Source of the DNA: Nocardia fluminea
GTDB taxonomy: Bacteria > Actinomycetota > Actinomycetes > Mycobacteriales > Mycobacteriaceae
Reading direction: 5' to 3'
Length of the DNA: 64,000 nucleotides
Assembly: GCF_002846365.1 (NCBI RefSeq)
Contig: NZ_PJMW01000001.1
Span: 930,001-994,000, forward strand
The translations under genes and the position numbers were made by a program. The notes under the pieces were generated by a model that was not told the origin of the DNA, did not search any database, and worked only from the letters and a program-made list of their open reading frames with translations. This document shows, piece by piece, positions 57,193-64,000 of the stretch. Within the stretch, counting starts at the first letter, position 1, and each line of letters begins with the position of its first letter.

Positions 57193-57657
57193 TTACCAGC
57201 TGCGGTGCAGCCAGTTACGCGCCGAGCGCCCCGCCTTCCTTACTGCTGCGCCGAGGCGGCGCGCGGCATGGCTCAGTATCGAGCTTGCTCGTCGCGCGCG
57301 GCGACTGACCCATGTGCGCGCAGCACGGACAGCAGTCTCGGCCTGCGGATGCAGGATTGGTTGCAGCAGGCAGGCGCTCACGTGCAGGATCAGGGAGACG
57401 TCGTCTAGCCCGAGAAGGTGGGTGAGCATGGATGCGCAGTCGAGTGCGGCAGTCGTGGCCGCGGGGAGTGTGCGTCGTCGGCCGTCGAGAAATGAACGAA
57501 TCCCGTAGGCACCCAGTTGCGTGATCAGCGACGCCTGGTCAAAGCTTGCGAGGTGGGTGAGCACGGTGGCGACGTCTAAAGCTCTGGCGATCGCTTCGCG
57601 ACGGGGGTCGCGCGGACGCGGTCCAACGCCGGAAGTGTGGTTGTTGTTACGGGACAT
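57193..57657 (-). CDS. Small helical protein with internal duplication, divergent from NACHT gene
   Basis: 154 aa with an excellent ribosome site (GGAGGAAGACCC before ATG). Residues 26-62 and 70-106 are two copies of one helical unit: ALDVATVLTHLASFDQASLI and ALDCASMLTHLLGLDDVSLI. A basic Arg/Ala-rich tail (RRARRASS, AVRKAGRSARNW) follows and could bind nucleic acid or membrane. No known family. Transcribed divergently from the HTH-NACHT gene through 189 bp that contain repeated TTTCCGG/CCGGAAG boxes, so the two genes are probably co-regulated. Confidence 0.65.
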   Translation of the reverse strand: MSRNNNHTSGVGPRPRDPRREAIARALDVATVLTHLASFDQASLITQLGAYGIRSFLDGRRRTLPAATTAALDCASMLTHLLGLDDVSLILHVSACLLQPILHPQAETAVRAARTWVSRRARRASSILSHAARRLGAAVRKAGRSARNWLHRSW

Positions 57658-57797
57658 GGGTCTTCCTCCCAGAGGTGGCCGCTGGGCGCGACCGGATACG
57701 ACCCATCTGCTAGATCAATGCTCGTTCGAGCGATACCGGAAGCCAAACTGACGCCACTTTTGCACCTCTGACGTCGAAAGATATGGTGTGAGAGTGG

Positions 57798-57834
57798 TTT
57801 CCGGTAGCTTTCCGACCCGGAAGCGATCCGGAAG
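57798..57834. promoter_or_regulatory. Repeated TTTCCGG/CCGGAAG boxes before the NACHT gene
   Basis: TTTCCGG (57798), TTTCCG (about 57810), CCGGAAG (57817) and CCGGAAG (57828) form a cluster of inverted half-sites; the last one merges with the ribosome site of the NACHT gene. Suits binding by its own N-terminal HTH. Confidence 0.5.
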
Positions 57835-57846
57835 GGGACTGTCGTA

Positions 57847-60396
57847 ATGGCTGTTGGACCTCGGGCGAGGGCTCTGGCCGGTGAGTTGGCTACGCTGAAC
57901 GTTGCTGCGGGTAGGCCGACGCTGGACCGGATTGTCAACCACTGCAAGATCAACAAGGTTACGGCGAAAGACGCCACGCTCAGTAATTGGTTCAACGGCA
58001 TATCGGTTCCCCGTTCGAAGGTTACCTTCAGCCTCGTGATCGGATTCTTGAACGGATGCGCGGATTCCCGAACTCCCGATTACCAGCGCCTTTCGTTCGC
58101 CCGATGGGAAGAAATGCGTCTCGCTGCGCAGCAGGAACATCGAGCTAAGCAAGGGCGGCGCAGTGCGCCCGGTGATTCGGATGACACAAAGCGCCAGAGC
58201 GATTCCCTCAATAAAAAGTACGAAGGGATGCCGAGTCAAGCCCGAGCGGATCTCTTTTCAAGGAATTGCTCACAATACATTGCTGTACTCAATCAAAGAT
58301 TTAGGAGAATTGACCTAGAAGTTTTGGCGCCGTCACCCGCAAAAGGCACGCATCCGGAAATGCTATTGGAAGCAGTCTTCGTACCTCAACTCGCCCGCGC
58401 AGACGTTCCACATATAGAGATCTCTGCGGAGCTCCGACGCGAGTTGATGGAGAGCGCACACTGGCGGGCACGCGATTTGCCGAGCTATATTGATGAAGAT
58501 GAATGGGCCGCTGTTAGCAAACTATATCGGTTCCGTTCTCCAGAACCCGTCCTGATGGCGCTCTCGGCGGAAGAGAACAAGAGAATTGTCATTCTGGCGG
58601 AACCGGGACTCGGGAAGACATCACTCGCGAAGTATTTTTTTCTCTCGATCGCGTCGCAATTCGAGTTCGCGAGATTCGACTACCCTATTAACACTCTATA
58701 TGGCCCTGAAATGCGCCATCTCCGTGGCATCTTGCCAGTTTGGGTCTCGCTGGGCACTTACATCCGAGAGGGATCCAGCGACTTCCTGGACTACCTGGAT
58801 TCGCAATATTTAGACGAACACTGCGGTATTCCGAGGGATCAACTCGTCGGGTATCTGAACTCTGGTGGGAGGGCAGTTTTCATCTTCGACGGGCTCGACG
58901 AGGTTTTCGACGCGGGGCTGCGCGAGCGTACTACACGGCAGATAGAGGGATTTGGCCGAAAATTTGAGGACGTGCGAATAATTGTTACGTCACGACCGAT
59001 CGGATATCGGAAGCGGATCTTCTCAGACGCCAAGTACGCACACTTCACCCTCCAGCAATTAACCCGGGCACAGATCAGTGAATTTTCCCGAAAGTGGATG
59101 ACCGCTGCCCATGTTGGGAATGTCGAAACCGCAGTAGCCGCAGAGACGGCTTTTCTTAACACATTGGACAGATACTCATCACAACAAACTGCCGAACTGG
59201 CCACGAATCCCATGCTATTAACAATTCTCGCTTCGGCAGCATGGAAGCGCGGCCTTCCCCATGGTCACCGAAGGGCTCTTGAGCATGCAATCAATATTCT
59301 GATTGACGTATGGGATACCAGCAAGGGAATTGAAGATTCGCAAAGTTTGCGAGACCTGCTAAATCGCGACGACAAAGTCCGCCTCTTGCACAGAGCTGCT
59401 CGGAGCATGAGCAACCATGCCGATCTCAGTAATATAGGCAACCACTGCTCCGAAAGGATACTGGTCGAGACTTTTCGAAATTATGTACGCGATGAACTTC
59501 ACTGCCGACCCGATGAGGCGGTGCAGATCTCTAGGTCCATACTTGCTGGATTTCGAACACGAAATTCTATATTGGCACACTTCGGCGCGGGAGTCTACGG
59601 TTTCATTCATCGATCGTTTCTAGAATACATAATTGCCGATGACATGTCGACTCAGCTCAGAGAGGGAGAAATAGACAAACAAAAAGTGATAGCGATATTC
59701 GAACAGAGGTCCGGAGATCCGGAGTGGCAGGAGGTGCTAAAGCTTCTCGCTGATATGCTTCCCGAGAGGCTCGCGACCGAATGCGTGCTGCCGTTGATTC
59801 AGCGAGGCCACCAATTCGAAGGCAGCTACTACCATACCGAGGACGAGGGGAACTACTGGGATGACTTCCGCTTAGACACCCGATGCGTGCTGGCGTGGAC
59901 AATTCTGTGTAGAGCAATATTCGACTGGAAATGGCGCACTGCCCGAGAGGCGTCGGAGGCAATCACGGATGGCCTCCTAAAACTGATGGAATTGTCCACA
60001 GACCCTGGATGGGTGGGTTATGGACAATACTTTGATCAGATCGCGCACATATTTGCCTCACTAACATCAGTCGAGCGTAACGATTGGTTGGATATCCCGA
60101 GATTCAGAGCGGAATACGAGAACGGGTTGATCAGTGCGCTGAACTGCCTGACCGAGCGGACGATGTATGCTATGGGAATATTTCCCGTCTGGATAAACGC
60201 AAGTGTGCTCTATCTTAAACATGGAGGCGCTTCTCCCGAAATGACGCAGATCATCGAAAGCGTGAAATACTTCCGCGACAGAATGAAGTTCGAGGACTAC
60301 GACAGAAGGCCAACTTCGGAATCTGCCGAAATCGCCAGAGGGATCCTGAAAGCGTTGGAGAACTTCGTGAACAGTCGGTCCGACAATCAGTCGTAG
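57847..60396 (+). CDS. HTH-NACHT STAND NTPase
   Basis: 849 aa. Residues 1-75 form an XRE-like helical domain (LDRIVNHCKINKVTAKDATL and SNWFNGISVPRSK). The NACHT module has Walker A VILAEPGLGKTSLAKYF near residue 251 and Walker B AVFIFDGLDEVFDAG near 344, then sensor VTSRPIGYR, LATNPMLLTILAS and the typical FIHRSFLEYIIADD. The C-terminal ~280 aa are helical without repeats. Bacterial NACHT proteins are anti-phage NLR relatives. The gene is clearly lower in GC than its neighbours with AT-rich codons (AAT, ATA), indicating recent transfer. Confidence 0.87.
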   Translation: MAVGPRARALAGELATLNVAAGRPTLDRIVNHCKINKVTAKDATLSNWFNGISVPRSKVTFSLVIGFLNGCADSRTPDYQRLSFARWEEMRLAAQQEHRAKQGRRSAPGDSDDTKRQSDSLNKKYEGMPSQARADLFSRNCSQYIAVLNQRFRRIDLEVLAPSPAKGTHPEMLLEAVFVPQLARADVPHIEISAELRRELMESAHWRARDLPSYIDEDEWAAVSKLYRFRSPEPVLMALSAEENKRIVILAEPGLGKTSLAKYFFLSIASQFEFARFDYPINTLYGPEMRHLRGILPVWVSLGTYIREGSSDFLDYLDSQYLDEHCGIPRDQLVGYLNSGGRAVFIFDGLDEVFDAGLRERTTRQIEGFGRKFEDVRIIVTSRPIGYRKRIFSDAKYAHFTLQQLTRAQISEFSRKWMTAAHVGNVETAVAAETAFLNTLDRYSSQQTAELATNPMLLTILASAAWKRGLPHGHRRALEHAINILIDVWDTSKGIEDSQSLRDLLNRDDKVRLLHRAARSMSNHADLSNIGNHCSERILVETFRNYVRDELHCRPDEAVQISRSILAGFRTRNSILAHFGAGVYGFIHRSFLEYIIADDMSTQLREGEIDKQKVIAIFEQRSGDPEWQEVLKLLADMLPERLATECVLPLIQRGHQFEGSYYHTEDEGNYWDDFRLDTRCVLAWTILCRAIFDWKWRTAREASEAITDGLLKLMELSTDPGWVGYGQYFDQIAHIFASLTSVERNDWLDIPRFRAEYENGLISALNCLTERTMYAMGIFPVWINASVLYLKHGGASPEMTQIIESVKYFRDRMKFEDYDRRPTSESAEIARGILKALENFVNSRSDNQS

Positions 60397-60697
60397 CTGG
60401 CATCTCCAGCCACACACAGTTCGATCACAATATTCCCGAGCATTGCCGTGATTGGGGGTGTGCGCCTTCTGCCATTCGTCGGCGGCGAGGTGGGCGGCCA
60501 GCATTCATCCAAGCAGCCGTCGTCGAGCACCACTGTTACGCCGTGTCGGGCGAGCCTGACCGACCTCGCCGCCGGTCGCGAGCCGCCGGGACTCGCCGGC
60601 GGTTCGCGACCACGTATCGGGCCATCGTCAGACCCCCGAGAGCGAGGAAACCTCAACCTGCCTTCAGCGCCGGGTTGGGATCGCTCTTCATCACGGA
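60397..60697. other. 301-bp gap without a supported gene
   Basis: GC content returns to the genomic level right after the NACHT stop. No recognised coding or RNA feature; frames are short and Arg/Pro-rich. Confidence 0.4.
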
Positions 60698-61230
60698 TCA
60701 GCTTGAGCGGTGCCGACGGCGCAGCAATGCGAGGCTCTCGCGCGAGGTCAAGGTTCGAGGATGGTCGGATCCGAGGATCCGCTCCCGGACTATAAGATTT
60801 TGCTCGTGCAGGGCGATCGCCTCCTCGAGGTGCCCAGCTGAGCGGAGGGCTTCAGCGAGGGATTGCGCGAGTTCAAGGTGTCGGGGTGGTCGGGGCCAAG
60901 GATCCGCAGGCGGTCAGCCAGGTTCTGTTCGTGAAGGGTGATCGCCTCACCGAGACGGCCGACCGCACGATAGGCCGCTGCGAGGTCATCGAGGGTTTGC
61001 AGGGTATGGGAGTGGTCGGGGCCGGGGATCCGTTCGCGGTCAGCGAAGTTCTGTTCATGAACTGTGATCGCCTCACCCAGACGGCCAACCGCACGATAGG
61101 CCGCAGCGAGGTTGTTGCACGAGGTCAAAGTGTTGGGGTGGTCGGGTCCCAAGGCCTCCTCGCAATAGCGGAGAGACTGCTTAGCAATGAGGATCGCTCG
61201 AGCCAAACTTTTGGTTCTGATCAGATAGCG
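60698..61230 (-). pseudogene. 3' remnant of a kinesin-light-chain-type TPR gene
   Basis: Three 42-residue TPR units are readable: LGPDHPNTLTSCNNLAAAYR, IPGPDHSHTLQTLDDLAAAY and ILGPDHPDTLNSRN; then a one-base frameshift near 60860 continues as SLAEALRSAGHLEEAIALHE and HPRTLTSRESLALLRRRHRS followed by a stop. The N-terminal part (usually NB-ARC) is absent; a start-less frame runs into unrelated DNA to the right. Remnant of another STAND-type gene. Confidence 0.7.
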
Positions 61231-61309
61231 TGTGCCCCAAAAGCGAATCTCCAATGCTGTGTCACGAACCACCGCCCCGGCTACACCGTGGTGGATCCGC
61301 AAACGGCTC

Positions 61310-61431
61310 CCCCGCGATGCGGGATTGGTGCCGATTCACCGGCGTGGATGCCTCGTTTATCGATCCGGGATCGCCGTGGCAGAACGGGAGCTGCGAGTCG
61401 TTAAACGGACGTTTCCGTAACCTGTCGGGAA
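61310..61431 (+). mobile_element. IS3-family transposase fragment
   Basis: Encodes only RDWCRFTGVDASFIDPGSPW and QNGSCESLNGRFRNL, the C-terminal catalytic-glutamate region of an IS3 (OrfB) integrase core. The sequence ends directly at the first repeat of the small CRISPR array. Confidence 0.7.
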
Positions 61432-61628
61432 GTTTCAATTCGCCTGTCGGCGAGACCGTACCGGCAACCTGCAGCGTGGAACGCACAAAGCAGTTCAGGG
61501 ACGTCCAGTTCACGTTTCAATTCGCCTGTCGGCGAGACCGTGCCGTCAACTGACACTGGTGGTCACCTACACCGGCCCCCAGTGACACGACGTCTCCATT
61601 CGCCTATCGGCGAGACCGTGCCGTCAAC
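61432..61628 (-). CRISPR. Small CRISPR array 4 with a variant repeat (3 repeats, 2 spacers)
   Basis: Three 37-bp repeats at 61432, 61514 and 61592 of the form GTTTCAATTCGCCTGTCGG followed by CGAGACCGTGCCGTCAAC; the last has GTCTCC and CTATCGG. Related to but distinct from the main family, with the same length and hairpin. Spacers 45 and 41 bp, longer than most in arrays 1-3. Flanked by an IS3 fragment and a CCTAGCCG element like the start of the other leaders. Confidence 0.88.
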
Positions 61629-61770
61629 CCTAGCCGAAATACACCCGTCCTGAGCAGCGCGGATCGACGCCCCCTGCACACCACCGCTCCAGCTCGCCGA
61701 ATTCGTCGGGGAAACGACTGACGCTGAACATATTTCCGTAGTTCGCAGCGCTACACACGCGGACCGACGG

Positions 61771-62547
61771 GTGATCGCCTTCGACGGCAAAGCCCTACGC
61801 GGTGCACGCGATAGCACCGGGAATCTGCCGTTCCTGCTGGCCGGGCTGTGCCAGGTCACCGGCACGATCCTGGCGCAGGTTGGGATCGCCGCGAAGGCCC
61901 GCGAGGTCCCTGGCCTGCGGAAACTCCTCGCCACCCTCGATATCGCCGGCGCGGTGATCACCGCTGATGCCGCTCACTGCTGCCGGGAAACCGCGGAAAC
62001 GATCACGACCGCGGGCGGCAATTACATCCTGACCGTGAAAAACAACCAACCCCGTCTACCGGCACGGTTGAAAACGCTGCCCTGGAAACATGTTCCGGTG
62101 CCCGACATCAGCGTCGGGTCAGGACATGGCCGACGGGAACGCCGCATGTTGAAGGCCACCGCGATCGACGCCGGAATCGGATTTCCCGGTGCCGAGCGGG
62201 TGTTACGTATGTCGCGCACCCGCACCGATCGCAAGGCAGGCAAGCGCGGCACCGAAATCGTCTACGCGATAACAACTCTCACTGCTTCCGATGCCTCGGC
62301 CACGATGATCGCTACGTGGTTGCGGGGGCACTGGGGAATCGAGAACCGTGCGCACTGGGTACGCGACGTCACCTTCGACGAGGACCGCTGCCGGGCACGA
62401 ACCGGTCACGCACCGCAAGTCTTCGCAACTCTGCGCAACACCGCGATCAGCCTGGTCCGTCTGGTCGGCCGTTCGAACATCGCTGCCGCTTTACGCCACT
62501 ACGCCCACGAATTCAGCCGACCGTTCGAACTACTCATGGCCTGCTGA
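61771..62547 (+). mobile_element. ISAs1-family transposase, 5'-truncated copy
   Basis: 258 codons covering the catalytic domain: first Asp in VIAFDGKALRGARDS, second in VITADAAHCCRETAE, KNNQPRL, and the Glu in GHWGIENRAHWVRDVTFDED. The N-terminal ~100 residues (VPDPRKRRG part) are missing and a stop lies just upstream, so the protein is probably inactive. The 3' end from DVTFDED onwards is almost identical to the deleted copy at 50.1 kb. Followed directly by CRISPR array 3. Confidence 0.82.
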
Positions 62548-62615
62548 GATACGACTTTGACGGAGCCCTGCGAAGTGACCCACTTGCCTAGAAGTCGCAT
62601 GAAATCAGTAACCAA

Positions 62616-63192
62616 ATTACCCAGCGTTCTTCGGCGAGACCGCACCGTCGACGAACAACAGCCGGCTCGATGTCGAAGAGGGTACTCCGTTTCCATTCGC
62701 CCTTTGGCGAGACCGCACCGTCGACGTCGGCCACCGACGCGGCGACCCTCACCCAAATGGTGCAGTTTCCATTCGCCCTTCGGCGAGACCGCACCGTCGA
62801 CTTCCGTAGGTGCCGGAGCTGGCAGCAACGTCCAGAAGGGGTTTCCATTCGCCCTTCGGCGAGACCGCACCGTCGACGCAGCAGGTATCACTCTTTCCGA
62901 TCTGTGGGTCGATGACCGTTTCCATTCGCCCTTCGGCGAGACCGCACCGTCGACAGCTGAAGGCTCGGCTCCTCTCCGGACCGATCCCCCTCGTTTCCAT
63001 TCGCCCTTCGGCGAGACCGCACCGTCGACGGGTCACATACCATGACGCCAGACTGCCGCAAACCAACGCCAGCCGTTTCCATTCGCCCTTCGGCGAGACC
63101 GCACCCTCGACTGTGGCGCTGGCGTACCTCGCGAGTGGTGCGCGCCGACCCAGCTGTTTCCATTCGCCCTTCGGCGAGACCGCACCGCTGAC
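62616..63192 (-). CRISPR. CRISPR array 3 (8 repeats, 7 spacers)
   Basis: Same repeat family as arrays 1 and 2. A degenerate repeat ending at 62652 is followed by repeats at 62689 (CTTTGG variant), 62765, 62841, 62918, 62993, 63075 and 63156. Most end GTCGAC; the leader-proximal one ends GCTGAC. Spacers from trailer to leader: 36, 39, 39, 40, 38, 45 and 44 bp. Leader/cas6 lies on the right; transcription is on the minus strand. Confidence 0.95.
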
Positions 63193-63963
63193 CCTACCCG
63201 TTTTTCATCCCCTCCGACCTGCGACGTTGTGCCGTCATTGCACAGACCTCCCTCCGGCCCTCTCTGCGGGGCTTCCCGGTACGTCTGAATTGTATTGTTT
63301 GCGCTGGTCAGAGCGTTGCACAGACCTGGGCGATTTCTGGGGTCCGCTCACCACCGGGTTGCGACCTGCGCCACTGTCGAGGGTGATGATTCCTAGACCG
63401 CGGGTCGTGTAGCGGCCAAGGCCGGCCAGTTCAGCGAAGAGGAGCAGGCGGTGGAGTGTAGTAGCGACTCCGGGGTCGTCGCAGTGGTAGCGGATACGGC
63501 CGAGGAAGCCGGGGACGGTGAGACCGGGCAGCGGCAGGAGTTCGGTGTGGCCTTCGACGTCGCTGACCCAGATGCGGCGCCACAGGCGTGGGTCCTCGTC
63601 GAAGTGTTGGGTGGGGTCGGGGTTGAAGGTGTTCCAGCGGGTGGTGAGCGAGCGGGCCACGGCGGCGGGATCGGGCCACGGAGAGAAGCGGTTGCCGTTG
63701 CCGAAGGTGGCGGGGGTGCGGAAGCGGACGGTCCAGCTGGGTTCAGTAGGGGTTTCGCGGTGCAGGTCGGTCCAGGTGGTCGCGGTGAGGGGGTGTGGGG
63801 CGGCCAGAGCGGTGCCGTGTTGGGAGCCGAATCGGATCGCGGTGCCGGGCGCGACGGAGGTGCGTAGCTGGTCGGCGGAATCGGTTGTGAGCGTGGTTAT
63901 TTCCAGGACGGGGAGGCCATCGAGGAAGCGCGGGGGGCGGGCGGCCCATGGTTTCGGGGAGGC
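63156..63963. repeat. Right copy of 0.8-kb direct repeat
   Basis: Counterpart of 51598-52406, starting in the leader-proximal CRISPR repeat and extending through leader and cas6. Here the cas6 frame continues beyond the repeat to the window edge, so this copy is closer to the ancestral arrangement. Confidence 0.9.
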
Positions 63964-64000
63964 CCAGTGCTGCTGGTCGGCGAGGCCGGAGGCGACGGCG
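63235..64000 (-). CDS. cas6: Cas6 CRISPR endoribonuclease, 5' end outside window
   Basis: At least 255 codons in one frame: AVASGLADQQHWASPKPWAA at the edge, FLDGLPVLEITTLTTDSADQ, TPATFGNGNRFSPWPDP, LPLPGLTVPGFLGRIRYHCD, and the C-terminal glycine-rich loop AGLGRYTTRGLGIITL typical of the Cas6 family, which cuts pre-crRNA at the repeat hairpin. The tail of ~45 residues after the glycine loop is unusually long and overlaps the leader. The gene points at CRISPR array 3. The G-run has six G, keeping the frame open. Start lies beyond 64000. Confidence 0.8.
   Translation of the reverse strand, partial: AVASGLADQQHWASPKPWAARPPRFLDGLPVLEITTLTTDSADQLRTSVAPGTAIRFGSQHGTALAAPHPLTATTWTDLHRETPTEPSWTVRFRTPATFGNGNRFSPWPDPAAVARSLTTRWNTFNPDPTQHFDEDPRLWRRIWVSDVEGHTELLPLPGLTVPGFLGRIRYHCDDPGVATTLHRLLLFAELAGLGRYTTRGLGIITLDSGAGRNPVVSGPQKSPRSVQRSDQRKQYNSDVPGSPAERAGGRSVQ

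Noticed and set aside
56884..57408. 174-codon plus-strand frame
   Set aside because: Overlaps the well-supported minus-strand 154-aa gene and has no ribosome site or domain signal.
38657..63192. CHAT protease plus CRISPR arrays as a type III-E (Craspase) system
   Set aside because: No Cas7-11-like gene is present, the arrays are 7-20 kb away with IS debris between, and the CHAT gene has its own small operon partners. TPR-CHAT occurs in many non-CRISPR systems.

Overview
The window is high-GC actinobacterial DNA, most likely Nocardia or a close relative in the Mycobacteriales. The evidence is an Lsr2 C-terminus at the left edge, many GTG starts and ATGA gene overlaps, and a block whose gene order (pyrG, NUDIX hydrolase, xerD, parA-like, scpA, scpB, rluB-type, cmk, der) matches the corresponding block of Mycobacterium tuberculosis. 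The genus is an inference from content; no 16S rRNA or tRNA gene was seen.

1-26.9 kb is a typical actinobacterial catabolic and regulatory landscape: a secreted lipase; a MocR/cupin pair; a LysR regulator divergent from an alpha/beta-hydrolase fused to an NmrA-like domain; a BTAD (SARP-like) regulator; a four-gene TetR-controlled operon (SDR, ferritin-like diiron protein, stand-alone FMO NAD(P) domain, full FMO); an acyl-CoA dehydrogenase/APH-kinase operon under a fused XRE-TetR regulator; an AlaDH/PNT-family enzyme and a sugar porter; aspartate kinase (lysC) and a YggT protein. Several divergent promoters carry clear inverted repeats that look like operators.

26.9-36.6 kb is a conserved housekeeping run on the minus strand (pyrG to der). 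Most of its genes overlap by 4 bp, so it looks like one or two translationally coupled operons for nucleotide supply, chromosome condensation and segregation, and ribosome maturation.

From about 36.6 kb to the right edge the window becomes an accessory, defence-like region full of debris: a frameshifted serine-recombinase remnant, a broken WYL regulator, and IS30, IS3 and ISAs1 fragments. In it lie (a) a three-gene operon of a TPR-CHAT protease, a zinc-ribbon protein and a membrane protein; (b) an NB-ARC/TPR STAND protein next to a small helical protein resembling the Bell-domain partners of bacterial NLRs; (c) a decayed CRISPR-type reverse transcriptase; (d) four CRISPR arrays, three with leader/cas6 sequence at the leader end; (e) a 5'-truncated cytosine methyltransferase with Vsr and a convergent helicase with a possible nuclease motif; (f) an AT-richer HTH-NACHT NTPase divergent from a small internally duplicated protein. 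An 0.8-kb almost identical direct repeat (CRISPR repeat, leader, cas6 3' part) brackets the 11-kb cargo that contains (e) and (f). No cas1, cas2, interference or effector cas gene is visible; the cas6 copy at the right edge runs off the window, so the rest of a locus may lie beyond it.

The best candidates for undescribed biology are the CHAT/zinc-ribbon/membrane operon, the Bell-like/NB-ARC pair, and the repeat-bounded CRISPR-cas6/defence cargo arrangement.
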